Positions 23,396 to 31,509 of a stretch of 64,000 nt of DNA are shown one piece after another. This DNA comes from Acididesulfobacillus acetoxydans (GTDB lineage: Bacteria > Bacillota > Desulfitobacteriia > Desulfitobacteriales > Desulfitobacteriaceae): contig NZ_LR746496.1 of NCBI RefSeq assembly GCF_902729405.1, positions 3,906,001 to 3,970,000 of the forward strand. Direction: 5' to 3'. The translations under genes and the position numbers were made by a program. Under the pieces are notes generated by a model, which did not search any database, was not told the DNA's origin, and worked only from the letters and a program-made list of their open reading frames with translations. Within the stretch, counting starts at the first letter, position 1, and each line of letters begins with the position of its first letter.

Positions 23396-23838
23396 GATAA
23401 CAACTCCCGCAATTCATCCGGAGCCAGGATTTTTTCCGGATCCAGTTGCATAATGATACGGTCAGGCAAATTCGCTAAGCCGCTGATAAAAGGGATGGAC
23501 ACCAGGGAAGGAGGAGGAGATATGTCCTCCAGCACTGTTACTTCCACTACCTCATCCACGGCCAAACCGACCCGATCGCCCGCTATTTCCGCCACCAAAA
23601 CCAAGGCGTTGCCGACCTCTCTGCCGGGATCGTCCGATTCAGGCGCGGGCAGGCCGAAACGAACACGCAAGTCGACGACCGGCAGCGCCAATCCTCTCAG
23701 ATTGATCAGGCCTCGGACAAACGGGGGGGCATCCGGAACCGGCCTCACCTCTCCCAAGCGCGCAATTTCATGTACCGCCTCAATCGGCAGGCCATACTCT
23801 TCCTGCCCCACGGCAAAAACGACAGTCTGCACTCCCAT
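23392..23838 (-). CDS. CheW-domain chemotaxis coupling protein (second copy)
   Basis: A 148-residue CheW domain with PFVRGLINLRGLALPVVDLRVRFGL, the conserved core of CheW proteins. CheW links CheA to chemoreceptors. It is distinct from the cheW next to cheA (49040-49486); sequences agree in the core only, so it may serve a different receptor set or act as a CheV-like coupler lacking the receiver domain. Its ATGA overlap with the transglycosylase gene shows that it belongs to the operon. It starts with ATG at 23838. Confidence 0.87.
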   Translation of the reverse strand: MGVQTVVFAVGQEEYGLPIEAVHEIARLGEVRPVPDAPPFVRGLINLRGLALPVVDLRVRFGLPAPESDDPGREVGNALVLVAEIAGDRVGLAVDEVVEVTVLEDISPPPSLVSIPFISGLANLPDRIIMQLDPEKILAPDELRELLS

Positions 23839-23935
23839 ACCCTAATCCCCCCTCTAGCTGAGATTTTCAACGCCTTTTATTAATTTCAACGCCTTTTAGG
23901 ATACAATCAGAAGCCGCGCCCGTGCAAATCGGGTT

Positions 23936-24670
23936 TTAGACTTTCCCCACTTCATTAACAGCCTTATTCAAAGTCGAGTCCTCGGTCTGGATAACTTTTT
24001 GGTTCGCTTCATAAGACTTCATCACACTGATCATATCGACCATCTGACCGGCGACATCCACGTTTGAGGTCTCAAGGTAACCTTGGTGCACCCCAACCCC
24101 CAAGGCCGGCACCGTCCCCCGGGAACTGGCGTATAAAGAATCCCCCTCCCGGATCAGAGCACCCGCCGGAATATCGGCCATCCTTATTTTCCCGACTGTC
24201 TTTCCCCCGTCCGTTACCGTCCCATCGGCCCCAACCGTAAAATTCCCAGTCAGCGGGCCGATCACTCCGTTTAACCCTACGACCGGATAACCGTCCGCCG
24301 TTTGCAGAATACCGTTTGCCCCCAGCTGGAAACGGCCGTTGCGGGTATAGCGCACTCCCTGCGGAGTTTGCACGGCAAAATACCCCCTGCCCGTTAAGGC
24401 GAGATCCGTCCGCACACCCGTAGAGCGCAAACTTCCTTCGAGATTGAGACGCGTGACCGGGTCAACCACGACACCCGTTCCCAGTGAACCCAGTACGGCG
24501 GGAGTGGCCGTCCCTGCGCGCTCTATGAGCATCGAGGGAAAAGTCCTCAAACCGGCCAGTTCTTCTTTAAACCCCGGGGTTCTGACGTTAGCCATATTGT
24601 CGGCAATAATGTCGCTTTGACTTTGGGATGCCAACATGCCGGCTGCCGCCGTATAAAGGCCTCGTATCAC
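23936..24670 (-). CDS. Flagellar hook-basal body rod protein of the FlgF/FlgG type
   Basis: A 244-residue rod protein. The N-terminal LYTAAAGMLASQSQSDIIAD plus NMANVRTPGFKEE is the rod/hook signature, and the C-terminal SNVDVAGQMVDMISVMKSYE plus ANQKVIQT is the matching helix. A single FlgF/G-like gene is present, where Bacillus has two (FlhO, FlhP). The start is GTG (24668-24670) after GAGGGG; upstream in-frame codons overlap flgB and are not used. It forms part of the distal rod. Assignment between FlgF and FlgG cannot be settled by eye. Confidence 0.87.
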   Translation of the reverse strand: MIRGLYTAAAGMLASQSQSDIIADNMANVRTPGFKEELAGLRTFPSMLIERAGTATPAVLGSLGTGVVVDPVTRLNLEGSLRSTGVRTDLALTGRGYFAVQTPQGVRYTRNGRFQLGANGILQTADGYPVVGLNGVIGPLTGNFTVGADGTVTDGGKTVGKIRMADIPAGALIREGDSLYASSRGTVPALGVGVHQGYLETSNVDVAGQMVDMISVMKSYEANQKVIQTEDSTLNKAVNEVGKV

Positions 24671-24798
24671 CGAACAAACCCCTCTTTCTTGCCCCGCCCG
24701 CTTTGCTTGGGCCAAAGCCGCGGGATCTCTTGTCTTCCGGCCGTGCCGGTTGCCTTCCGGCCGCACCGGCCTGAACCGGCCCGAAAAAGGAAGCTCCT

Positions 24799-25203
24799 TT
24801 AGGGCTGCCCCTGGATCGCCTTGCGCAGAATGCCCAATTGTGACTGGATCGCCTGGGCGACCGAGTCATAATAAAGACCGTTTTTCGCCACGTCGGCCAT
24901 CTCTTGGTCAATATCCACGTTATTTCCGTCATTGCGTAAGCTGGTAGCGTTGTCCGTTTTTATTTGAACCCCGGCAGGACTCTGCGTTCCCGCCAGATGT
25001 CCCGACAGAGTCTCTTTTAAGGGGAGGACACCGTTAGGGCCGAGGGCCGACTCCAGCGCAACCTGAAAACTCACGTCCGACCTCTTGAACCCCGGTGTAT
25101 CGACGTTCGCAACATTGTTTGCCAAGACCCTCTGTCTCAGACTTGAAGCATCCAAGCCTTTCTCCATGATCCGCAGAACCGGAGTATCCAGCCAATTCAT
25201 CAT
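24799..25203 (-). CDS. flgB: Flagellar basal-body rod protein FlgB
   Basis: A 134-residue proximal rod protein. The start NWLDTPVLRIMEKGLDASSL, the motif ANNVANVDTPGFKRSDVSFQ and the C-terminal NNVDIDQEMADVAKNGLYYD are diagnostic of FlgB. The ATG at 25201-25203 gives the normal FlgB length; a longer TTG start would add 23 residues. FlgB usually lies directly before flgC and fliE, but here flgC-fliE are 22 kb away beside cheB, and flgB sits between flgD and the flgF/G gene. Confidence 0.9.
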   Translation of the reverse strand: MMNWLDTPVLRIMEKGLDASSLRQRVLANNVANVDTPGFKRSDVSFQVALESALGPNGVLPLKETLSGHLAGTQSPAGVQIKTDNATSLRNDGNNVDIDQEMADVAKNGLYYDSVAQAIQSQLGILRKAIQGQP

Positions 25204-25334
25204 GGGTGCGCCCGCTTCCGGCAAGTCCTGCCAAGAAACCCGGCCTTTCACCTCTTTCTTTTTAGGATTCAAAAATTCCTGTGCCGGCCTAAAACAAGGG
25301 CTGCCGCCGGGAGAGTGAGCCGGCCGCGGGCACT

Positions 25335-25817
25335 CTAAGCGGGAGTGCCCGCCGCATTGTCGATCCGGTCCACTTGAGCCAAAGTGAGAGTCTGGGAACC
25401 CACCTGTAATTCAACCTGGCCGTTTTGCATCGTCACCTGGCTTACGGTCCCCTGAACCGTTTGACCTCCGGCATCCGTTCCGCTCACCTGTTTCCCGATC
25501 AAGGCGGCGCCTTGGGTCAAGAGGGTTTGCTGACTCAACGCCGTCAGATCGGAATCCAGCTTTGTCACGGCCTGAGCCACATTAGTCATCTGTTCCAGAG
25601 CGCTGAACTGGGCCAGCTGAGCCACAAACTGGGTGCTGTTCGTAGCTTGGGACGGATCCTGGTTCTGCAATTCCGCGATCATTAATTTGAGAAAATCATC
25701 TTGCCCCAACACCTGTTGAGCCGGGTTGGAAGCGCCGGCATTTGCCGCAGCCGCCGTGCCGGCGCTCGCCGCGGCTGCGGGAGCGGCTCCCGGGCCGTAC
25801 ATCGGGCTTAGACTCAT
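25335..25817 (-). CDS. flgD: Flagellar hook-capping protein FlgD
   Basis: A 160-residue FlgD. The conserved LGQDDFLKLMIAELQNQDPS and STQFVAQLAQFSALEQMTN segments form the N-terminal FlgD signature; the C-terminal part is the short beta form common in Firmicutes. FlgD caps the growing hook. The ATG (25815-25817) follows AGGAGAGGG. An Ala/Gly-rich N-terminal stretch is the probable export signal. The hook gene flgE, normally next, is absent from this cluster. Confidence 0.92.
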   Translation of the reverse strand: MSLSPMYGPGAAPAAAASAGTAAAANAGASNPAQQVLGQDDFLKLMIAELQNQDPSQATNSTQFVAQLAQFSALEQMTNVAQAVTKLDSDLTALSQQTLLTQGAALIGKQVSGTDAGGQTVQGTVSQVTMQNGQVELQVGSQTLTLAQVDRIDNAAGTPA

Positions 25818-25897
25818 AAATCCCTCTCCTTTTCGTGTTTTTATCAACGCTCATAAATTCTTCATAACGCGGTCGTATGGAGTTAGCCAACTTTGAC

Positions 25898-27433
25898 TCA
25901 GGCCGTTAGGTTTACCCTGTAACCTTCATCCCCCGGCGCTTCATAAGGGAGCACAAGAGCATCGGGAGTCCGGGCCTGTTCCTGCCTGTTGCCTAATTCG
26001 GGCCGGAAAGGCTGGGGCGCATTTTCCCGCCATGGCCGGCCAAAACTCCCGCCCGAACCCAAATCCAGCGTGCCGCAAGCCACCCCCGCATTTTCGAGCG
26101 CATTTCTCAAATCGTGGATGTGCCCCTGTAACATCTTGGCAGTGCTGTCATCAGCCGCCGTAATCTGCAGATTCACCTGTTTGTCATCCCAGTTCAGCAG
26201 CACTTGGATCTTGCCCAGCTTTTCCGGTTGCAACTGAATTGTCAGCTCCTTGATTTGGGGGCTTTCCCGTCTGAGATTTTGCGCCAGGGCTTTGCCAACC
26301 TGCTGCCAAATCTCCACCGGAGCGGCTTCACTCCCGGAACCCATCGCCGCCGGCTGCAGGATTTTTCCCGTCGTGCCCGATATGGGCAGACCTGCCCAAT
26401 TTTGAGGCGGGGCGTCTCGTTGACCGCCGGAGCGTCCGTCCTGCGTGCTTGCTCCTCCCGTCGCCGACGCTCCCGGCTCTGCGCCCGTTCCGGGCAGAGT
26501 GGCAGTCGGGGGCGACGAGTTGTTATTCGACCCCTGCGGATCACCCTTCCCCGGACCGGCTTTCAACAAGACGGCAGGCACAGCGTCCGCCACGGGCTGA
26601 TTCAGTTGCGGGGCCCCGCTGTTTTCTACCGTACCGGACAGTTCCGTCAACAAAACCCTAAGGGCTTGCAGCAAATCCGCGGGCGCAGCGCCCTGCGGCA
26701 ATTGAAGAAAATTGGGAGTATCCCCCGGCCGGCCGGCCGTCTTCATGATCGAATCCAATATACTCTGCCAAGCCCCGACCGGACCGGCCACCCGACTTTC
26801 TTTCCCCGCCTGGGTCAAGATCCCGGCCAAGCATCTCAGTTCCGCCACCATCTTGGCAGTGGGGTTTTCGCCTGCAAGAGCGTCAGGGCCCGGCCCTTGT
26901 GCCCCGCCCCGGCCGGTGGCAGCCGGAGCCAATGAAGAGAGCAGACCCGCCAATAGCTTGATCAGTTCTTCGCTTTCAGCGGCTGTCCCCCCGGAGTTCG
27001 TGACTCCCGGGTTCGTGCCGCCCGGGTTTTTTCCCCCAAGGTTCGGGCCCCCCGGGACAGCCTTACTTTCTCCCGAGAAAAGGCCCGCTCCCGGAAATCC
27101 CGGGAAATTCCCCGGGTATCCCTCTATTATCGCCGGATTTCCCGTCTGCCCTGTCGTCGGCGCGGGGATCCCTGGGCGCCCTTTCCCGGCAGCCGCAATG
27201 CCCGTATACCCCTCCGCCGGCACCGGCAATCCCTTGGCGGCCCTTTGGGTACCCTGGGCGGTTGCACTCACCGGAAGCAATCCTTGACAGAGGAGGGCCG
27301 CGAACCCGGTCTTTAAAAGGTCGGACGAGGAACTCCGGCCGTTCCGGGCCGACGGTGTGGAGATGGGAGCCGTACCCATGACTGGGAGCTTAGGAACCGG
27401 CACTGGGCCACCCGCTTTCTGCTTATGTCTCAC
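25898..27433 (-). CDS. fliK: Flagellar hook-length control protein FliK
   Basis: A 511-residue FliK. A long Pro/Gly/Ser-rich N-terminal ruler region contains Pro-Gly-Thr-Asn repeats (about residues 125-150). The C-terminal switch domain has KELTIQLQPEKLGKIQVLL and the typical LQGHIHDLRNALENAGV segment. FliK measures the hook and switches the FlhB export specificity. The start is GTG at 27433, 23 bases after fliA, with a weak ribosome site. Codon use in the ruler is strongly GC-biased, as is common for such regions. Confidence 0.88.
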   Translation of the reverse strand: MRHKQKAGGPVPVPKLPVMGTAPISTPSARNGRSSSSDLLKTGFAALLCQGLLPVSATAQGTQRAAKGLPVPAEGYTGIAAAGKGRPGIPAPTTGQTGNPAIIEGYPGNFPGFPGAGLFSGESKAVPGGPNLGGKNPGGTNPGVTNSGGTAAESEELIKLLAGLLSSLAPAATGRGGAQGPGPDALAGENPTAKMVAELRCLAGILTQAGKESRVAGPVGAWQSILDSIMKTAGRPGDTPNFLQLPQGAAPADLLQALRVLLTELSGTVENSGAPQLNQPVADAVPAVLLKAGPGKGDPQGSNNNSSPPTATLPGTGAEPGASATGGASTQDGRSGGQRDAPPQNWAGLPISGTTGKILQPAAMGSGSEAAPVEIWQQVGKALAQNLRRESPQIKELTIQLQPEKLGKIQVLLNWDDKQVNLQITAADDSTAKMLQGHIHDLRNALENAGVACGTLDLGSGGSFGRPWRENAPQPFRPELGNRQEQARTPDALVLPYEAPGDEGYRVNLTA

Positions 27434-27456
27434 TTTCTTTATCGGCTGATTCCCGG

Positions 27457-28224
27457 TTAAACTTTAGCTTTGGGGCCCGTCCTCCGGATCATTTTTCCCC
27501 TCAGGCGCGCAATGGCCTGAGAATGGATCTGGGAAATCCTCCCTTCCGATAGGTTCATCACCGTCGCGATCTCCTTCAGAGTAAGCTCTTCCCTATAATA
27601 CAGAGCTATGACCAGCTTCTCCTTCTCCGGCAGTCGTTCAATCGCCTCAGCCAGAAGACGCGCCAGCTCCTCCTTTTCCACTTCTTCATAAGCTTTTTGG
27701 GCCCCGGGATCTTCCAACGAAACCACCGGAGCGCCCTCTCCCTCGTGGTTTTCCAGGATCTCGTCGAAAGAAAGAAGCACCAACATCTGCCCCTGCTTGA
27801 GGACGCTCTCCAGATCCGTGATCCCCATCTTAAGAAAAGCCGCGACTTCTTTTGGCGTCGCCGCGCGTCCCAACTCTCCTTCCAAAGCCGCAAAAGCATC
27901 CTGAACCCGCCGTACCTTTTGCCTGGCACTGTGAGGTACCCAATCCATCGCCCGCAGCCCGTCCAGAATCGCCCCCCGGATGCGCAGAGTGGCGTAAGTC
28001 TCGAATTTTACACCCCGGGCCGGATCGAAACGTTCGACCGCGTCGAGCAGCCCGAAAACCCCGTAGCCCACCATGTCATCCTGGTCGACATAAACGGGCA
28101 AAGACATGGCCAGCCTCCCCGCGACCCTCTTGACCAGAGGCAGAAAGCGCTCGATTCGATGCACATCCCACTGTCCGTTGACACCGGGTTCCCGGGAGTT
28201 TTGCACGTAAGATTCCGCCGGCAA
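27457..28224 (-). CDS. fliA: RNA polymerase sigma factor for flagellar genes (sigma-28, SigD/FliA)
   Basis: A 255-residue sigma-70 family factor with regions 2 (DQDDMVGYGVFGLLDAVERF), 3 and 4 (ELTLKEIATVMNLSEGRISQ). It directs late flagellar and chemotaxis genes. The start is TTG at 28224 after GAGAGGTGA. No anti-sigma flgM is in the window. fliA is embedded in the cluster as in Bacillus (sigD). I see no clear sigma-28 promoter (TAAA-N15-GCCGATAA) upstream of the cluster. Confidence 0.94.
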   Translation of the reverse strand: MPAESYVQNSREPGVNGQWDVHRIERFLPLVKRVAGRLAMSLPVYVDQDDMVGYGVFGLLDAVERFDPARGVKFETYATLRIRGAILDGLRAMDWVPHSARQKVRRVQDAFAALEGELGRAATPKEVAAFLKMGITDLESVLKQGQMLVLLSFDEILENHEGEGAPVVSLEDPGAQKAYEEVEKEELARLLAEAIERLPEKEKLVIALYYREELTLKEIATVMNLSEGRISQIHSQAIARLRGKMIRRTGPKAKV

Positions 28225-28237
28225 GGAACGTCACCTC

Positions 28238-28693
28238 TCAATCTTTCCAACCCATACGGCGCACAATCTGAGCCTCTTGCGCCGGGTCGGGCGGCTCCTG
28301 ACCAAGGCCCGACTCCGTTTGCCCCGGCAAATCCCGAAGTCCCGCTCCGGCCGCGTCCTCCGCAGCCGTCTCCTCGGCCCTGCCGGCCACCCCGGAGTGG
28401 TCTTCTCCCTCGTCGGAAGCAGCCACCGTTTCCGCACCCAGCACAATGTCCAGCAAGTTTCCCTTCCCGTCTGCCGCCCGGACGTCAAAGCCGACCTCCG
28501 TACCTCCTTGCCGGAAGAGATAGAGGCTGCCCACACTTAGCCCATACATAATAACAAATGCCAGCAGCATCCGCAGCATTAGCCAGAGAAATCCCACACC
28601 CCGGCCGAAACTAAGAAGTCCGACTACCAGCGCCGTTCCGACCGCAAGACGCCAAGCCCACGCCCTCAAGGATTCATAATGTTCTTGCTCCAT
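28238..28693 (-). CDS. Membrane protein in the flagellar cluster, function unknown
   Basis: A 151-residue protein with two predicted helices (about residues 14-32 and 36-57) and an acidic, Ala/Glu-rich cytoplasmic tail ending PAQEAQIVRRMGWKD. It sits between cheD and fliA, the place where Bacillus carries ylxL/swrB, and SwrB also has an N-terminal membrane anchor and a charged tail. Functional analogy to SwrB is an inference from position and architecture only. Confidence 0.6.
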   Translation of the reverse strand: MEQEHYESLRAWAWRLAVGTALVVGLLSFGRGVGFLWLMLRMLLAFVIMYGLSVGSLYLFRQGGTEVGFDVRAADGKGNLLDIVLGAETVAASDEGEDHSGVAGRAEETAAEDAAGAGLRDLPGQTESGLGQEPPDPAQEAQIVRRMGWKD

Positions 28694-28885
28694 TTCACTT
28701 TACCCCATCGTCTTGTCCTGTTTCCGCCCGAGGCGCGTCGCCGTGTCCGAGTCCAAGTTTGCCTCGGAGCCCACCGTTCCGAAAATGCCCGTCTCGCCCT
28801 GATCCCGGCGCCCGGAACCGGTAAAAGCCGCAAGTCCGCCGTTGGCCCGCGTCCGGCCGCGTTTCAGACCCCGCGTTCCCCGGCG

Positions 28886-29377
28886 TTAAATGATTTTTTC
28901 CCCATGGCTAATTGTTCTCACCCTGAGTTCGCCGGTGCTGACGTCAAAATGAATGGTCCGGCCAAAACTCCCGCCGGTGTCGGAGGAAAGCAGAGGAATA
29001 CCGAGGCGCTTGAGTTCGTCTGCCACCGCTTCGGCGTTGCGATCGCCGATTTTCAAGACCGGAGGCTTGCCCGGAAAAGAAAACATCTGGGCTCCTCCGG
29101 CCATCTTCGCTCTCAACCGTCCCCGCTTTCCCCCCAAGGCCAATACCTCCTTAAACATGAGGGCGATAGCCGTATCCGCGTATTTAAAAGGGTTATCGCC
29201 GGCTTTGCCGTTGGCCTTGGGCAGCATGATATGCGCCATGCCGCCGATTTTCTGCAGCGGGTCGTGAAGGCAGACTCCCACGCAGGAACCGAGACCCGCC
29301 GTCATGAGAATGTCCGGGGTCGACGCCGTTTTGTAGTCCGCCATTCCCACATTAATCACCTTGACCGTGTTGCTCAT
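28886..29377 (-). CDS. cheD: Chemoreceptor glutamine deamidase CheD
   Basis: A 163-residue CheD with the catalytic segment ILMTAGLGSCVGVCLHDPLQ (Cys of GSCVGV) and GGMAHIMLPK with the catalytic His. CheD deamidates receptor glutamines and stimulates CheC. Its ATG overlaps the cheC stop (ATGA), and the CheC-CheD pair acts in adaptation. About 190 bases without a gene follow before the membrane protein gene. Confidence 0.94.
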   Translation of the reverse strand: MSNTVKVINVGMADYKTASTPDILMTAGLGSCVGVCLHDPLQKIGGMAHIMLPKANGKAGDNPFKYADTAIALMFKEVLALGGKRGRLRAKMAGGAQMFSFPGKPPVLKIGDRNAEAVADELKRLGIPLLSSDTGGSFGRTIHFDVSTGELRVRTISHGEKII

Positions 29378-29970
29378 AGCCCGAACGCTCCCAGAAGTTT
29401 ATGCAGGGACCCCGCCTCCGGCAGAAAAATGAATTGCCCCTCAATCTGGGGAATCCCGGAAATCTGAGTATCGATAAAAAGAACTTGCTCGTCCAGCGTC
29501 CCCTCCTCCAACAAGATCGCGTCCAGAATCGCCCCCGCCATATCGACCGCCAGAGCGGGCACGGACGGGTGGAGCGGAACACCCGAAAACTGTGCTAAAG
29601 CGATGAGGAAAGAGCTGACCATGATATTGCCCACTTCTTTGAGAGCGGATTGCGCCAGCTCGTCGGCATAGAGGTCCGGAGTTTCCCCGCTCTGGATCAA
29701 CGCCTGAACGACAATCTCCGCACTTTCAAGCGGAAAGAAAAAAACCGCTTTGCCCGGGGCCTCTCCTTCCGCCTTAACATAGATCACGGCCTGAGGCTCG
29801 TCCATCTGACCGATTACTCCGGCCATCTCTTGAAAACTAACAGCCCACACTTCGGGTACGGACATGGCAATTCGCCTCTGCAGCAGGGTCGACAAGGCGG
29901 TGGCGGCATGTCCCGAACCGATATTGCCGATCTCGCGCAGGACATCTAAATGGATCTGACTGATCTCCAC
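29374..29970 (-). CDS. cheC: CheY-P phosphatase CheC
   Basis: A 198-residue CheC with two phosphatase motifs, REIGNIGSGHAATALS near residue 13 and LKEVGNIMVSSFLIAL near residue 110, each with the Glu/Asn pair used to hydrolyse CheY-P. The GTG start (29968-29970) is one base after the ycgR stop. A longer frame would run backwards through ycgR and is rejected. CheC and CheD bind each other in the adaptation system used by Bacillus. Confidence 0.93.
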   Translation of the reverse strand: MEISQIHLDVLREIGNIGSGHAATALSTLLQRRIAMSVPEVWAVSFQEMAGVIGQMDEPQAVIYVKAEGEAPGKAVFFFPLESAEIVVQALIQSGETPDLYADELAQSALKEVGNIMVSSFLIALAQFSGVPLHPSVPALAVDMAGAILDAILLEEGTLDEQVLFIDTQISGIPQIEGQFIFLPEAGSLHKLLGAFGL

Positions 29971-29971
29971 C

Positions 29972-30616
29972 TTACACCAGTCCTTTCTTGCGCATGGTTC
30001 TCTGCAGATCAAAGATACAGCGAATGATCCGATCCCGTTCGCGTTCCGGAATTTCGTCAAACCGCGCCGAAACGGTGTAAGACTTGCCATCTTCATCCTT
30101 CTCCACCCGAGAAACATAGGCGGGGGTCTGAATTTCACCCGTGGGTAATTGCAAATACAGATACAATAAAGCCCTCTCCTCAATCTCCTCTTTGGCCCGG
30201 AAGCGGACGCCCCCGCCGCTGAGATCCAGCATGCCGCCGAGTCTCTGCTCACTTAAGCCGTCTTGAATCACCGACCGGTAAGCCATCGGGTAAAAAGCGG
30301 GAAGTCGGACGAAGCTGCGCCTTTGAACTCTGCGTATTTCCTCAGGCACATCCAAAACCAGAACCGGAACGGGCAGAGCAATTCTTTGGATGACCTTGGC
30401 GTCAAAACTGTAGGCCGAGAATTCATCCGCAAAAGCTATTTCCACCTCGCTTCCCTCACGGACGGGCACGATCTCTCGGTCCCGGTAAGGAGCGCCCACG
30501 GAAACCAGCCGGTTCCCCACTTCATCAATGCGGGTCCGGTACCTTCCGGCATACTCCCCTTCCGTTACGACGAGCTCCACCGCCAAACCCGGCTTTAACT
30601 TTTCTTTGTGTGACAA
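29972..30616 (-). CDS. ycgR: YcgR-type PilZ-domain flagellar brake protein
   Basis: A 214-residue protein. The N-terminal YcgR domain (residues 1-95) precedes a PilZ domain with the c-di-GMP-binding motif RRVQRRSFVR (RxxxR) and DLSGGGVRF (D/N-x-S-x-x-G). When loaded with c-di-GMP, such proteins slow or lock the flagellar motor. The TTG start (30614-30616) follows GGGTGG with 6-base spacing and fits the common length of about 215 residues; a longer ORF overlaps flhG. It is encoded between flhG and cheC. Confidence 0.88.
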   Translation of the reverse strand: MSHKEKLKPGLAVELVVTEGEYAGRYRTRIDEVGNRLVSVGAPYRDREIVPVREGSEVEIAFADEFSAYSFDAKVIQRIALPVPVLVLDVPEEIRRVQRRSFVRLPAFYPMAYRSVIQDGLSEQRLGGMLDLSGGGVRFRAKEEIEERALLYLYLQLPTGEIQTPAYVSRVEKDEDGKSYTVSARFDEIPERERDRIIRCIFDLQRTMRKKGLV

Positions 30617-30645
30617 GCGGAACCACCCTTTCAGGCCAATATATC

Positions 30646-31509
30646 CTAAAAGACACGCAGGATCCGGTTGAGAAACCCGCGCATACCCTGGGAGCTGCGC
30701 GGCGGCTGCAAATACAAGCCTGAAACTTTGCCGGCAATCCATTCTATGCACCTGTAAGCGGAACTTGCCGGATAAGTCAGCGCCAAGGGTACCTGCTCCA
30801 TCACCGCCCGCTTCACCAACGGATCCTCGTACACCCAGCCCAACAACGTCAAAGACCCATGCAGAAACCTTTCCACAGCCGCAGCCAGACGCCCGAAAGT
30901 CTCCATGGCCTCCCCCTCGTCTGCGACCCGGTTGACGACAACGTTAACCGGCACGCTTTCCCGGCCTTGACACAAAGCTTTAAAGAGGGCGTAGGCATCC
31001 GTCAAAGCCGTCGGCTCCGGTGTCGTGAGCAGAATCACGTCATCGGAGGCCCGGAGGAAATTGAGCACGGTGCGGTTAAGCCCCGCGCCGGTGTCTATGA
31101 TTAAAATGTCCCCCATTTTGTCCAGACGCCCTAAGTTAGCCAACGAATGAACCAAACGGGTGCGCTCCAGATCCGCCAGATCCGGCACACCGGACCCGCC
31201 CGGAAGAATTCCTATCCCTTTCGGCCCGGCCGCCACGATTTCCTCAATCGTTCTTTCCCCCGCCAGCAAATGGCTCATCGTGTAGACCGGAGTAATGCCG
31301 CAAGCCACATCCACGTTGGCCATGCCCAAATCACCGTCCAAGATGAGAACCCTGTAGCCGTAATCCGTCAGGGCCAAGGCCAGGTTCACGCTGAAAGCGG
31401 TCTTCCCGACCCCGCCCTTGCCGCTGGTGACGGAAATGACCCGGATGGCACGTTTCGTTTCCGCCTTCTGAGAGACCATTTCGCGCAGTATCCTCGCTTG
31501 GTCAGGCAT
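30646..31509 (-). CDS. flhG: Flagellar number regulator FlhG (MinD-like)
   Basis: A 287-residue MinD/ParA ATPase: deviant Walker A (TSGKGGVGKTAFSVNLALAL), GDLGMANVDV and IIDTGAGL. An N-terminal DQA.ILREMV segment is the helix that activates FlhF. FlhG with FlhF sets flagellar number and place. The ATG (31507-31509) lies within the last codons of flhF (8-base overlap) after a GGGGGAGG site. Confidence 0.93.
   Translation of the reverse strand: MPDQARILREMVSQKAETKRAIRVISVTSGKGGVGKTAFSVNLALALTDYGYRVLILDGDLGMANVDVACGITPVYTMSHLLAGERTIEEIVAAGPKGIGILPGGSGVPDLADLERTRLVHSLANLGRLDKMGDILIIDTGAGLNRTVLNFLRASDDVILLTTPEPTALTDAYALFKALCQGRESVPVNVVVNRVADEGEAMETFGRLAAAVERFLHGSLTLLGWVYEDPLVKRAVMEQVPLALTYPASSAYRCIEWIAGKVSGLYLQPPRSSQGMRGFLNRILRVF

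Noticed and set aside
29970-30252. N-terminal extension of cheC across the PilZ gene
   Set aside because: It runs through ycgR in another frame; the GTG at 29970 starts exactly where CheC homology begins.
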